Shown here in pieces: positions 1-8,792 of a stretch of DNA of 64,000 nucleotides (position 1 is the stretch's first letter; each line of letters begins with the position of its first letter). The notes below the pieces were generated by a model. That model was not told the DNA's origin and made no database searches. It was given only the letters and a program-made list of their open reading frames with translations. Origin of the DNA: Streptomyces spororaveus (GTDB taxonomy: Bacteria; Actinomycetota; Actinomycetes; Streptomycetales; Streptomycetaceae); NCBI RefSeq assembly GCF_016755875.1, contig NZ_BNED01000005.1:2542001-2606000 (forward strand), written 5' to 3'. The position numbers and the translations under genes were made by a program.

Positions 1-1
1 G

Positions 2-421
2 CAGCTCGTGGCGAGCGCCTCCTTCGTGCAGCGGTCGGCCTCGGCCGACGGCTGGGAGTACCGCAACGCCCTGCTGTCCCGGCTGCGCCGGGTCCTCCCG
101 CACGACCTGCGGCGCCGGACCCCGGTACGGACGGCCGTACTGCTCTACTGCCGCGAGGGCGACGAGCGGTGGACCGAGGAGGACGGGGCGTGGATGTGGG
201 GGCTGCGGGACGCCTGCACCCTGCACGGCCTGCGCTGCGGCGCGTACATCACGCTGACCCACGGGGGCTGGCAGGTGCTCGGCGACGGCCGTGGCGGCCG
301 GCGCCCGAGCTCCGACTCGCGGCCGCAGCGCCTGGGTGACGCCGTGGCCGAGTTCTCTCCGCTGGCCCTGCACACCGGGGGCGGCGCGGTCGAGGCCCTG
401 CGGCGGACCGCCGCCCGCTGA
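2..421 (+). CDS. uncharacterised protein, C-terminal part
   Basis: Open frame entering from the left edge; about 139 residues are visible and the true start probably lies outside the window. A GTG at 8 is only one possible start. The sequence is Arg/Ala-rich with a recognisable globular stretch (residues around VRTAVLLYCREGDERW, then LHGLRCGAYITL and GGWQVLGDG). No membrane segment or known catalytic motif is evident. I do not recognise the family. It converges on the leftward gene ending at 643. The GC-skewed wobble positions fit a real Streptomyces gene. Confidence 0.6.
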   Translation, partial: QLVASASFVQRSASADGWEYRNALLSRLRRVLPHDLRRRTPVRTAVLLYCREGDERWTEEDGAWMWGLRDACTLHGLRCGAYITLTHGGWQVLGDGRGGRRPSSDSRPQRLGDAVAEFSPLALHTGGGAVEALRRTAAR

Positions 422-642
422 CCCCCGTCCCGCCGCCCCACCCGTACGGACCACGGGGCCGTACGGCTGCCACTCGCGCGGCGGCGCGGTCGGCCTGCCC
501 ACGGGCATGCCTCAAGGCCGTACACCCGGGCGCGGGCGTACGGCGGATCAGGCCCCGGGCTCCGACCCGGGCCCCGGCGCGGGCTTCAGCGGGGCCGGCC
601 GAAGGCCCGCCCCGCCCCTCGCCCGTGCCGGGGTACAGGGCG

Positions 643-1275
643 TCAGACGCCCGCACCCAGCACGGAGTTGATCTGCTGCGGGTCACCGCACACGATCAGC
701 AGCGCACCCGCCCGGGTGAGCGCGACCGGCAGGGCGCCCGCGATCGCGTCGACCGTTCCGCCGTTGGCCGCGAAGACCACGACGGGACGGCCGGCGGCGC
801 GCTGGACCTGCGCCGCGTCCGCGTAGAAGACGTCGTCCCCGGCATCGTGCAGGGCCCAGTACGCGGCCTCGCCGAAGGACAGCTCGTGCGCGGCCCACGG
901 GTGCGGGTCGCCACTGGTGAGCACCAGGATGTCACCGGGCGCGCGCCCGGTGTCGAGCAGCAGGTCGACGGCCTCTTCGGCCGCGGCCAGCGCACCCTCG
1001 GCCGAGGCCGGGATCAGCTGGACCTGCGGCACCGCCGCGGAGACGGACGGTGCGGTGGGGGCTGCGGGAACGGGTCCGGGGGTGGCCTGCGGCGCGCGCT
1101 GCGCGGGCGGTGCGGGCCTGGCAGGACCGGGGCGGCCGGGCCGCGGTACGGCGGCGGGACGCGGACCAGGTACGGGGCGGGGGGTCTGCGCGGTGCGGCT
1201 CGCGGCCGGCGTGACGCGGGGACCCTGGGCACTCTCGTGAATCTGAGGCTCCTCGATGGCGGGGGTGAGAGGCAT
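643..1275 (-). CDS. uncharacterised protein with Pro/Ala-rich N-terminus
   Basis: 210 residues from an ATG at 1275; an in-frame extension to 1443 would overlap rnhB and looks like non-coding shadow, so the shorter start is preferred. Residues 1-95 are a low-complexity Pro/Ala/Arg stretch, probably disordered. The C-terminal 115 residues form an alpha/beta fold with hydrophobic strands (DILVLTSGDPHP, RPVVVFAANGG, GALLIVCGDPQQ). The GDPQQ motif recalls the strand-4 glutamine motif of superfamily I helicases, but no P-loop is present, so I do not assign a helicase function. It lies directly downstream of rnhB on the same strand (gap about 59 bp) and may be co-transcribed with it. Confidence 0.65.
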   Translation of the reverse strand: MPLTPAIEEPQIHESAQGPRVTPAASRTAQTPRPVPGPRPAAVPRPGRPGPARPAPPAQRAPQATPGPVPAAPTAPSVSAAVPQVQLIPASAEGALAAAEEAVDLLLDTGRAPGDILVLTSGDPHPWAAHELSFGEAAYWALHDAGDDVFYADAAQVQRAAGRPVVVFAANGGTVDAIAGALPVALTRAGALLIVCGDPQQINSVLGAGV

Positions 1276-1334
1276 GAGTTGACATCTTTCAAACACCGGT
1301 ACGAAACGTACCGGTCGGTGGCACACGCGTGCGA

Positions 1335-2045
1335 TCAGAATTCGAAGCCGAGTTGGCCTCCGTTTTCCAGCTCCACCGACTCCTCGCTGCGGCGCACCTT
1401 CTTGAGGTGGCGCCACCGGGGCAGCGCGTCGAGGTACGACCACGAGAGCCGGTGGTAAGGGGTGGGCCCCAGCTCCTCCAGCGCCGCCCGGTGTACGGGC
1501 GAGGGGTATCCGGCGTTGGCCGCGAAGGCGAAGTCCTCGATGCCACCGCCCTGCTCCCCGAGTTCGGCCATCATGCGGTCGCGGCGGACCTTGGCGATGA
1601 CCGAGGCCGCGGCGACGGCGATACAGGACTGGTCGCCCTTGATCACCGTACGGACCCGCCAGGGCGGGCCGAGATAGTCGTGCTTACCGTCGAGTATCAC
1701 CGCGTCGGGCCGCACCGGCAGCGCCTCCAGCGCGCGCTCCGCCGCCAGCCGGAGGGCGGCGGTCATCCCCAGTTCGTCGATCTCCTCGGGCGAGGAGTGC
1801 CCGAGCGCGTACGCGGTGACCCAGCCCTCCAGGACATCGAGCAGGGCGTCGCGCCGCTTGGGGGTGAGCAGTTTGGAGTCGGTGAGCCCGGCGGGCGGCC
1901 GGCGCAGGCCGGTGATCGCCGCACACACGGTGACGGGTCCGGCCCAGGCCCCTCGTCCGACTTCGTCGACCCCGGCGATGACCTTGGCGCCGGTGGTTGC
2001 ACGGAGGGAGCGTTCGACGGTGTGGGTGGGTGCTTCGTACGGCAT
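1335..2045 (-). CDS. rnhB: ribonuclease HII
   Basis: 236 residues. Cleaves the RNA strand of RNA-DNA hybrids and starts removal of single ribonucleotides from DNA in the cytoplasm. The family signature [12 protein letters not shown] (residues about 27-38) holds the first Asp-Glu pair of the metal site; a further catalytic Asp is in VILDGKHDY near residue 115, followed by [17 protein letters not shown]. Length matches the family. The ATG at 2045 starts [14 protein letters not shown]; the longer open frame upstream has shadow-like Arg/Gly composition and is rejected. The uncharacterised gene at 1275 follows on the same strand. Confidence 0.95.
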   Translation of the reverse strand: MPYEAPTHTVERSLRATTGAKVIAGVDEVGRGAWAGPVTVCAAITGLRRPPAGLTDSKLLTPKRRDALLDVLEGWVTAYALGHSSPEEIDELGMTAALRLAAERALEALPVRPDAVILDGKHDYLGPPWRVRTVIKGDQSCIAVAAASVIAKVRRDRMMAELGEQGGGIEDFAFAANAGYPSPVHRAALEELGPTPYHRLSWSYLDALPRWRHLKKVRRSEESVELENGGQLGFEF

Positions 2046-2160
2046 GGCGCCAGCAAGGTTACGCCGCCCCGGGCCGACTGCACACCCCCGCCCCGGTCCG
2101 ACCCGCCCGTGATCGCACGCGCACCCCGCCCCGCGCCCCCCGGGCCGCCCCCGCCGCATC

Positions 2161-2799
2161 TCACACCTTGAGCAGCGGGACCATCACCTCGTCGATCAGC
2201 GCCGTGACGTCCGCGTCCTCCCATTCACTTCCGCACACCTTGGCGCGGTACATCAGCATCGCCGGAATGACATCCACGACAAACGGACTCGTCGCGTCCG
2301 ACCGCACGTCACCCCGCGCGATTCCCCGCTCCACAAGCTCTCTGATCAAGCGCTGAGCCGGTTCGTGCAGACCGGACCAGATGACTCCGCGGAACCGGTC
2401 GGCATGAATGTGATCGCATTCGTGAAGGACTGATCGCAGAGCCTGTCCGGCGCGCGAGTGCATGACGTCCCGCGTCCGCGCACACAGCAGACGGAGATCC
2501 TCACGGATCGAACCACAGTCGGGAATGTCACCGATCCGCGGCAGGGCGATCCGCAGCGCATCGGCGACCAGGTCCGCCTTCGACGGCCAGCGGCGGTAGA
2601 GGGCGGCCTTGCCCGTGTGCGCGCCGGAGGCGACGCCCTCCATGGTGAGCGCGTTCCAGCCGACCGTGCTCAGCTGCTCCAACGCGGCGTCGAGGATCGC
2701 CCGTTCGAGCTCCGGACCCCGCCTGCGCCCCGGCGAAGCCGCTGACCAGCGTGAACCCACCGTCTCCCCACCTCCGACCGGCACATCCGTTCGTCGCAC
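2161..2799 (-). CDS. TetR-family transcriptional repressor
   Basis: 212 residues from a GTG. Residues about 30-75 form the TetR helix-turn-helix ([48 protein letters not shown]). The C-terminal half is the variable ligand-binding and dimerisation domain. It is divergent from the MFS exporter at 2906, and the intergenic region holds two palindromes with the same GTGAACG half-site (2811-2836 and 2862-2879), the usual layout for a drug-inducible repressor of an adjacent exporter that also represses itself. The inducer cannot be read from sequence. Confidence 0.9.
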   Translation of the reverse strand: MRRTDVPVGGGETVGSRWSAASPGRRRGPELERAILDAALEQLSTVGWNALTMEGVASGAHTGKAALYRRWPSKADLVADALRIALPRIGDIPDCGSIREDLRLLCARTRDVMHSRAGQALRSVLHECDHIHADRFRGVIWSGLHEPAQRLIRELVERGIARGDVRSDATSPFVVDVIPAMLMYRAKVCGSEWEDADVTALIDEVMVPLLKV

Positions 2800-2810
2800 G
2801 TGTTTTCCGC

Positions 2811-2836
2811 CTTAGTGAACGCTTGCGTTCACTAAG
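2811..2836. promoter_or_regulatory. perfect palindrome, likely TetR operator 1
   Basis: Two perfect 12-nt arms (CTTAGTGAACGC and its complement) around a TT spacer, 11 bp upstream of the repressor GTG. It shares the GTGAACG half-site with the second palindrome at 2862-2879. The placement fits autorepression of the TetR gene. Confidence 0.75.
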
Positions 2837-2861
2837 GCGCGACTCCTACCGTGGACGCGCG

Positions 2862-2879
2862 GTGAACGAATGCGTTCAC
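2862..2879. promoter_or_regulatory. palindrome, likely TetR operator 2
   Basis: GTGAACG, 4-nt spacer, CGTTCAC. It lies about 26 bp upstream of the GTG proposed for the exporter and contains an in-frame ATG (2870). A start inside an operator is less likely than the downstream GTG, which has a G-rich ribosome site. Confidence 0.7.
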
Positions 2880-2905
2880 TATTTCACTTTGGGGGGGGAT
2901 CCTCA

Positions 2906-4459
2906 GTGACAAGCTCTCAACTCGCCACACCCCGGATACCCGGCGCGGCGCGCCGGGAGGGGCGCCCGGGAGTGGCGCTCGCCGTCATCGCCGCGTGCCA
3001 GCTCATGGTCGTCCTGGACGCGACGATCGTGAACATCGCGCTTCCGCACATCCAGAGCGCCCTCGACTTCACCACCACCGACCTCTCGTGGGTGCTCAGC
3101 GCCTACACCCTCACCTTCGGCGGCCTGCTGCTGCTCGGCGGCCGGGCGGGCGACATCCTGGGCCGCCGCCGCGTGTTCCTGACCGGCATCCTGCTCTTCA
3201 CCCTGGCCTCCCTCCTCGGCGGCTTCGCCCAGGAGCCCTGGCAACTCCTCGCAGCCCGCGCCCTGCAGGGGGTCGGCGGCGCGATCGCTTCGCCGACCTC
3301 GCTCGCCCTGATCACCACGACGTTCCCCGAAGGCCCTGAGAGGAACCGGGCGTTCGGGGTGTTCGCCGCCGTCTCCGCGGGTGGCGGCGCGATCGGTCTG
3401 CTGGCCGGCGGCATGCTGACCGAGTGGCTCGACTGGCGCTGGGTCCTCTTCGTCAACGTGCCCATCGGCGTACTGATCGCGGTCCTCACACCGCTCTACA
3501 TCACCGAGTCCGAGCGCCACCCCGGCCGCTTCGACATCGCCGGAGCCCTCACCTCCACCGGCGGCATGGCCACGCTCGTCTACGGGTTCATCAGCGCCGC
3601 CGAGAAGGGCTGGCGCGACGGGATCACCCTCGGCTCCTTCGCCGCGGCCCTCGTCCTGCTCGCGCTCTTCGTCGTCATCGAGTCGCGGGCCCGCGAGCCG
3701 ATCATCCCGCTGCGCATGTTCGCCGACCGCAACCGCACCGGCACCTACGTGATCATGCTCGGCCTGGCCGCCGCGATGTTCGGCATGTTCTTCTTCATCG
3801 TCCAGTTCGTGCAGAACGTGCTGGGCTTCTCCCCGATCCAGTCGGGCCTCGGCTTCCTCCCCGTGACGGTCGCCATCATCACCGCCGCCGGCCTCTCACA
3901 GCGCTTCCTGCCGCGCTTCGGGCCCAAGCCCTTCATGGTCCTCGGTTCCACGCTCACCGGAACCGGGCTGGCCTGGCTGACCTTCATCCGGACCGACAGC
4001 TCCTACGTCTCCGGGGTGCTCGGGCCGATGCTGCTGTTCGGCTTCGGCATGGGCCTCAACTTCGTGACCCTCACCCTCACCGCCGTCTCCGGCGTGGCCC
4101 CCAAGGAGGCGGGCGCGGCCTCCGGGCTGCTCAACGCCAGCCAGCAGGTCGGCGGCTCGCTCGGCCTGTCCATCCTGGTCACCGTCTTCGGCACGGCCAG
4201 TCGTGACGAGGCCACGAAGCAGGTCCCGGCCTTCATGGCGCAGGCGGACCCCCAGCAGATCGCCGCCTTCAAGGAGACCGGCTTCCTGCCCGACCCCTGG
4301 GGTGACCTGGTTCTCGCCCACGGCATCTCCACCGCGTTCTACGCCGCCGTCGCCATGGCCGGCCTGGCCCTGGCCACCGCCCTGCTGGTGATCCGGGTGC
4401 GCAGGAGCGACCTGGAGGCCCTGGCCGGCGCCGCCGCGAAGGCCGGTCCGGCCGCCTGA
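2906..4459 (+). CDS. MFS drug exporter, DHA2 (EmrB/QacA) type, 14 TM
   Basis: 517 residues from a GTG at 2906, preceded by a G8 tract at 2891-2898 that can serve as ribosome site. An integral membrane proton antiporter of the 14-helix DHA2 family. Visible signatures: VVLDATIVNIALPHIQ in helix 1 (the D1 motif of the family), motif A GGRAGDILGRRRVF between helices 2 and 3, and a Gly-rich helix 5 region. The C-terminus ends in a short basic tail after the last helix. Likely controlled by the divergent TetR repressor through the palindromes at 2811-2836 and 2862-2879. The substrate is unknown. An upstream ATG at 2870 would add 12 residues. Confidence 0.93.
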   Translation: MTSSQLATPRIPGAARREGRPGVALAVIAACQLMVVLDATIVNIALPHIQSALDFTTTDLSWVLSAYTLTFGGLLLLGGRAGDILGRRRVFLTGILLFTLASLLGGFAQEPWQLLAARALQGVGGAIASPTSLALITTTFPEGPERNRAFGVFAAVSAGGGAIGLLAGGMLTEWLDWRWVLFVNVPIGVLIAVLTPLYITESERHPGRFDIAGALTSTGGMATLVYGFISAAEKGWRDGITLGSFAAALVLLALFVVIESRAREPIIPLRMFADRNRTGTYVIMLGLAAAMFGMFFFIVQFVQNVLGFSPIQSGLGFLPVTVAIITAAGLSQRFLPRFGPKPFMVLGSTLTGTGLAWLTFIRTDSSYVSGVLGPMLLFGFGMGLNFVTLTLTAVSGVAPKEAGAASGLLNASQQVGGSLGLSILVTVFGTASRDEATKQVPAFMAQADPQQIAAFKETGFLPDPWGDLVLAHGISTAFYAAVAMAGLALATALLVIRVRRSDLEALAGAAAKAGPAA

Positions 4460-4480
4460 GCACCGTCCGCCGTACGGAGC

Positions 4481-4520
4481 CGGGGCCGGGCGCGGGGAAC
4501 GGTCCCCGCGCCCGGCCCCG
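4481..4520. terminator. bidirectional hairpin terminator
   Basis: Perfect 18-bp GC-rich stem (4481-4498 with 4503-4520) and a 4-nt ACGG loop, between the convergent MFS exporter and the DUF4173-type gene. There is no U-tract, as is common in Streptomyces. Confidence 0.8.
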
Positions 4521-4537
4521 TACCGGCCCGGAACGCC

Positions 4538-6214
4538 CTAGTACTCGACGCGGCCGCTGAAGACACCCAGGCGCGAGCAGACCTCGTACGAGGCGGTCAC
4601 CGGACGTTTCCGCAGGATCTCCCGGGCCCGGTACTCGCCCAGGCTCATCGCGTACCAGGGGACGTCCCCGGCCTCGGCCATCTCGTCGTTGATCCCGCGC
4701 AGGGCGCAGGACCGCTGCGGCTCGGGCAGCCGGTCGAGGGCCGGAACGGCGTCCGCCGACAGGGACTGGAAATAGGCGAGGTCGATCTTCGCGTCCTGCT
4801 CGAAGCGGGCCACGTTCCGCTCGGCGACCATCCCGTCCGGCGAAAGCAGGCCGAAGGCCAGGACGGCCGCGGCCGCACTCGCCGCGAACGCGCGCGCCAG
4901 CCAGCGCCCGCCGAACAGCCCGGCCGCCATGATCAGGACGATGACCAGCCCGAGCCACAGCTCCATCGCGGCCACCGACACCCGCAGCGTGGTCAGCCCG
5001 TACGCGTCCACGTACAGGTCCATCCTGCGCAGCGCGGCGGCGACGACGACGAGCGTCAGCGCGCACAGCACCCCGAGGACGGCCCGGACGAAGCGGCGGT
5101 CGCCCTCTCCGGAGCGCGGGGCCCAGCGCAGCGCGAGCGCGATCACGGCGAGGGTCAGCAGGGTGGCCCAGAGCAGCTGCCAGAAGCCCTGGCGGGCGTA
5201 CTCGGCGTAGGTGAGGCCGGTGCTCTCCAGGACCTTGTCGTAGCCGCCGAACAGGACGGCCAGCTGAACGGCGTTGAAGCCGGCGAAGAGCAGGTTGAGC
5301 ACGATGAGCGGAAGGGCCCATTCGACGCGGGAGCGCGGCTTGCCGGGGGCCACCTTGATCCGGTCCCAGCGCAGCGGGGCCGCGGCGGTGCGCGCCGCCG
5401 CGAGCGCGAGGACCGAGCCGAGGAGGAAGAGCATGAACCGGACGGGCCCGTCCTCGACCGACACGTCGGGCATCAGGTCGCCCAGCAGATCGGCGAAGGC
5501 CGCGTCCGCGGAGGCGAAGAGCGCGCCGAAGAGCAGGAGCAGGACGGCGGCCACGACGGTCGCCTTGACGACGGGCAGCCAGCGCTCCTTGCTCCCCCCG
5601 CCGCGTGAGCGCACCCCGGTCAGCATCCACGCGATCCCGGACACGGCGGCGTCGAGGAAGCCGAACGGGCTGAGCAGGACGCCGGGCCAGGTGCGGCCGC
5701 CGTGCAGGGCCAGCGCGCCCAGCAGCACGGCGGACAGGATCGCCAGGGTGGCGGGCCAGGCGGAGTCGCGCAGCGCCGGTACGGCGAGCAGGGCGAGACA
5801 GCCGATCGCCCAGGCCACCGTCCAGGGGCGGGCGCCGCGGCCGGCCGCGCGGGCGGCGACGTAGGCCGCGACGACGGCGGGTACGACCGCGAGCAGCAGG
5901 CCGGGCCCCATGCCGTCGCCGAGCAGCAGCGCGGTGGTGACGCCGGAGGCGAGGACGGCGACGAGGGTCGCGGTCCGGATGGGGGCGGCCTCGGCGGGGC
6001 GCACGCGTACGGCCCAGGAAGGCGCGGCCGAACTCGGCGGCGGCTGCCAGGGGGTGGCGACCCTGCCGCCGTACACCCCCGGTGACGGGCCGCCCGCGCC
6101 GGTGTGTCTGCCGCCGGCCGGGTTCGGCCCGGCGGGCGGATCCCCGGCCGTCTTCTTCGCGTCGGCCGCGTCCTCGGTCCGGGCGTCGTCCGCCCCGCCG
6201 GTGTTCTCTGACAT
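4538..6214 (-). CDS. DUF4173/DUF4153-type polytopic membrane protein
   Basis: 558 residues. Residues 1-75 are a hydrophilic Asp/Ala/Pro-rich cytoplasmic stretch. The remainder carries roughly eleven to thirteen hydrophobic helices and a short soluble C-terminus with conserved-looking aromatic residues and cysteines (RSCALRGINDEMAEAG, YEVCSRLGVFSGRVEY). The stretch WLPVVKATVVAAVLLLLFGA followed by LFASADAAFADLL is characteristic of the DUF4173 family as I remember it. No enzymatic or transport function is established for this family. It stands alone, converging on the MFS gene. Confidence 0.8.
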   Translation of the reverse strand: MSENTGGADDARTEDAADAKKTAGDPPAGPNPAGGRHTGAGGPSPGVYGGRVATPWQPPPSSAAPSWAVRVRPAEAAPIRTATLVAVLASGVTTALLLGDGMGPGLLLAVVPAVVAAYVAARAAGRGARPWTVAWAIGCLALLAVPALRDSAWPATLAILSAVLLGALALHGGRTWPGVLLSPFGFLDAAVSGIAWMLTGVRSRGGGSKERWLPVVKATVVAAVLLLLFGALFASADAAFADLLGDLMPDVSVEDGPVRFMLFLLGSVLALAAARTAAAPLRWDRIKVAPGKPRSRVEWALPLIVLNLLFAGFNAVQLAVLFGGYDKVLESTGLTYAEYARQGFWQLLWATLLTLAVIALALRWAPRSGEGDRRFVRAVLGVLCALTLVVVAAALRRMDLYVDAYGLTTLRVSVAAMELWLGLVIVLIMAAGLFGGRWLARAFAASAAAAVLAFGLLSPDGMVAERNVARFEQDAKIDLAYFQSLSADAVPALDRLPEPQRSCALRGINDEMAEAGDVPWYAMSLGEYRAREILRKRPVTASYEVCSRLGVFSGRVEY

Positions 6215-6428
6215 CGGGTTCCCTCCCCTTTCGGCCGCCCCGTAGTTCAGGTCGGGGCGGCGCTGCGGACAGGTTAGGCCGGTGCGATGCGGTTTTGAAC
6301 AGGATCAAAAGAGTGCTGTGGCAGGACCGTGACAATCGGAGCGGGATATCTCACCCCGCGCCGGACTCCCGCCGCGGCACGGCACGCCCCGCGACACGGC
6401 GCGCCCCGCGGCACCGGACGCGCCGATG

Positions 6429-6461
6429 CACCGGACGCCGCCGTCTCTCCGGCGTCCGGTG
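6429..6461. terminator. hairpin terminator downstream of ADP-ribosylglycohydrolase gene
   Basis: Perfect 12-bp arms (CACCGGACGCCG at 6429-6440 and its complement at 6450-6461) with a 9-nt loop. It lies just beyond the stop of the leftward gene ending at 6492. The rest of 6215-6428 holds no gene. Confidence 0.65.
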
Positions 6462-6470
6462 GACTGAGGG

Positions 6471-6504
6471 GGTGTCAGCCCGCCGCGGGTGTCAGCCCGC
6501 CGCG
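6471..6504. repeat. 17-bp perfect tandem duplication across a stop codon
   Basis: GGTGTCAGCCCGCCGCG occurs twice back to back (6471-6487 and 6488-6504). The stop codon of the ADP-ribosylglycohydrolase gene (6492-6494) lies in the second copy. Removing one copy would leave the protein end unchanged, so it looks like a recent neutral slippage. Confidence 0.9.
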
Positions 6505-7409
6505 ACTTCCGGCAGCCAGGCCGGCAGGGCCTCGGTACGCGCCAGCCACGCGGCCGGCAGCACCGCGTCCCCGCGTGCGCCCAGCACCCCGCCGACGATC
6601 GCGCAGGTCGTGTCGACGTCCCCGCCCACCTGCGCGGTGGTCCAGAACGCCCGCTCGTAGTCGTCCAGCGCGCGCGCCGCCGACCACAGGGCGAACGGCA
6701 CGGTGTCGTGCGCGCTCGTGCGCCGCCCGCAGCCCAGGACCGCCGCGACCGTGGTGGCGTCGCCGTAGTCCAGCATGTCCCGCGCGCGCCGCAGCCCGGC
6801 GCCCACCGCACTGCGCGGCACCAGCGCGATCACCCCGTCCAGCAGGTCGGAGGCCTTCGGCGGGCCGCTTTCGCTCGCGGCCAGGGCGGCCGCCGCGGCC
6901 ACGGCCATCGCCCCGCACACGGCCTCGCGGTGCTGGTGGGTGGTGTAGGCGGAGATCTCCGCCTGGTGGGTGGCCTGCTCAGGGTCGTCGGCGTACCAGG
7001 CTCCCAGCGGCGCGATCCGCATCGCGGCGCCGTTGCCCCACGAGCCCTGCCCGTTGAAGAGTTCGGCGGCCAGGGTGCGCCAGTCCTGCCCCTCGCGCAC
7101 CAGGCGCAGCATCCGGTTCACCGCGGGACCGTACCCGCGGTCGAAGTCGTGGTGGTGGGCGAAGGAACTGGCGAGCGCGTCCTGGTCGATCCGCCCGTGC
7201 TCGGCCAGCACGGCCACCACGGAGCTGGCCATCTCGGTGTCGTCGGTCCACTGCCACGCGTCGGCGCCGGTGGGCAGCTCGCGCCGCTTGAGCAGGGGGT
7301 AGTTCACGGGGACGAAGTACTGGGAGCCCAGGGCGTCACCCAGCGCCAGCCCTCGGAGGCTGGCCATGGCGCGCGCGTAGCGCCGTTCGGGAGTGGAGTC
7401 AGGCGTCAT
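6492..7409 (-). CDS. ADP-ribosylglycohydrolase family protein
   Basis: 305 residues from an ATG at 7409. Related to dinitrogenase reductase-activating glycohydrolase (DraG) and human ARH enzymes, which remove ADP-ribose from modified targets with two Mg ions. The metal ligands are visible: WTDDTEMA near residue 50 and GGDVDTTCAIVGG near residue 270. The N-terminal RGLALGDALGSQY motif is typical. It starts 11 bp after the stop of the phosphatase gene at 7421, so the two are very likely co-transcribed. The biological target is unknown. Confidence 0.9.
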   Translation of the reverse strand: MTPDSTPERRYARAMASLRGLALGDALGSQYFVPVNYPLLKRRELPTGADAWQWTDDTEMASSVVAVLAEHGRIDQDALASSFAHHHDFDRGYGPAVNRMLRLVREGQDWRTLAAELFNGQGSWGNGAAMRIAPLGAWYADDPEQATHQAEISAYTTHQHREAVCGAMAVAAAAALAASESGPPKASDLLDGVIALVPRSAVGAGLRRARDMLDYGDATTVAAVLGCGRRTSAHDTVPFALWSAARALDDYERAFWTTAQVGGDVDTTCAIVGGVLGARGDAVLPAAWLARTEALPAWLPEVAAG

Positions 7410-7420
7410 CGCGGGCCACT

Positions 7421-8080
7421 CTAGCCGTCCAGGTCGTAAGGCTCGGGTGTGGTCCACCGCTCAAACGGGCGGTCCAACCGGTACCGGCCGTCCGGGCCGA
7501 GCAGGAGGACCCGGAATTCGCCGTTGTCCGGATTGGACAGGGACTCGAATTCGGCCACGGACCAGTGGAACCAGCGCATGCAGAACAGCCGCATCGTCAG
7601 CCCGTGCGTCACCAGCAGCACGTTCTCGGGATGGTCGGGGGCCTCGAAGCTCCGGTAGAGGCTTTCCAGGAAGGACCCGACCCTGTCGTACACGTCGGCC
7701 CCCGACTCTCCCTGCGCGAACCGGTAGAAGAAGTGTCCGTACGCGTCCCGGTACGCCTTCTGCAGCCGTACGTCGCTCCGGTCCTGCCAGTTCCCCCAGT
7801 CCTGCTCGCGCAGGCGCGGCTCCTCGCGCATCCGCACCCGCGTCGGGTCCAGCCGGAGCTCCCGGAAGGTCTGCAGGGTGCGGCGGTACGGGGACACGTA
7901 CGCGCTGATCGTCCCGGTGCCGAAGAGCTCCCGCAGCCGGCCCCCCGCGGCCGCCGCCTGTTCTCGTCCGGCGGGGGTCAGCCGCAGGGCGTGGTCGGGC
8001 TCCCTCTCGTACACCGAGTCGTCGGCGTTCCCCTCCGATTCCCCGTGTCGGACAAGGACGATGCGCCGTGGTCGAACCAT
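7421..8080 (-). CDS. histidine phosphatase family protein
   Basis: 219 residues. Phosphoglycerate-mutase-like fold with the catalytic RHGES motif at residues about 11-15 and a second catalytic His in VLLVTHGLTMRLF near residue 160. The acid/base region lies around LREQDWGNW. Members are broad phosphatases or mutases; the substrate cannot be told. It sits third in a leftward group (acetyltransferase 9632-8793, DUF4937-type 8760-8155, this gene, ADP-ribosylglycohydrolase 7409-6492). Confidence 0.92.
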   Translation of the reverse strand: MVRPRRIVLVRHGESEGNADDSVYEREPDHALRLTPAGREQAAAAGGRLRELFGTGTISAYVSPYRRTLQTFRELRLDPTRVRMREEPRLREQDWGNWQDRSDVRLQKAYRDAYGHFFYRFAQGESGADVYDRVGSFLESLYRSFEAPDHPENVLLVTHGLTMRLFCMRWFHWSVAEFESLSNPDNGEFRVLLLGPDGRYRLDRPFERWTTPEPYDLDG

Positions 8081-8154
8081 CCCCCGACCCTATTCGGCGG
8101 CCGGGCGCCCGGCCGGACGGGCACGCCGATCGAGTCCGGCCGGTCATCGTACGG

Positions 8155-8760
8155 TCATACCGTCCAGGAGGGTTCGAGGTCGACGACATCCCCGGTGAGG
8201 GCCTCGACGTCGGCCTGGATCTGGGCGCGCAGGGAGAGCCGCTCGACCCGCTCCTGGCGGTACTTGCCGTGCTCGGCGGCGGCATGCCACATCGAGAGCA
8301 CCAGGAACTCCCGGCCCGGCGCCTCCCCGAAGAGGCCGCGGACCATCCCGGGCGAGCCCGCCATCGCCGGATTCCACACCTTCTCCTGCATGAGGGCGAA
8401 GTGGTCGACCCGGCCCTCCCGGACCCGCGTGTGCGCGACCCGTACGACGTCCGCATCGGTGAAGCGCGGCTCGAAACCGGTCTTCACGTCGAAGCGGTGG
8501 TCGAAGAGGGTGACCCGCAGATCGGTGTAGGTGCCGTTCTGGGAGGCGGCCAGCCGGTCGTGCGAGCGCGCCATGAAGGAGTCGTAGAAGGACCGGCTCT
8601 CCCAGAACGCGAAGACATGCGCGACCCCCTGCCGGCCCCGGCTCCAGCCGCCGCCCTGCCCCCGGAATCCCGGCTCACCCGGCAGCCCCGCCCATTTTCG
8701 CTGCCCGCGCTCGAACCCGCGTCGGTCCGTCACCGTGCAGCGAATCCACTTGACCAGCAC
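8155..8760 (-). CDS. DUF4937/YdbC-type protein
   Basis: 201 residues from a GTG at 8760 (MLVKWIRCTV...). The N-terminal half looks like a dimeric alpha-beta barrel domain of DUF4937/YdbC type (FAFWESRSFYDSFMARSHDRL). The second half repeats a similar short fold (EFLVLSMWHAAAEHGKYRQERVERL), so the protein may be a tandem duplication of this barrel. No catalytic residues are known for the family. No better start was found: the frame upstream lacks ATG or GTG near a ribosome site and runs into the acetyltransferase gene. Confidence 0.75.
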   Translation of the reverse strand: MLVKWIRCTVTDRRGFERGQRKWAGLPGEPGFRGQGGGWSRGRQGVAHVFAFWESRSFYDSFMARSHDRLAASQNGTYTDLRVTLFDHRFDVKTGFEPRFTDADVVRVAHTRVREGRVDHFALMQEKVWNPAMAGSPGMVRGLFGEAPGREFLVLSMWHAAAEHGKYRQERVERLSLRAQIQADVEALTGDVVDLEPSWTV

Positions 8761-8792
8761 GGCGCCATCGTACGGGCCAGGCGCGGCCCCGG

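Noticed and set aside
2862..2879. GAAC...GTTC palindromes near the TetR gene as SOS boxes
   Set aside because: The spacing between GAAC and GTTC is 6 bp, not the 4 bp of LexA sites, and both copies flank a TetR-exporter pair.
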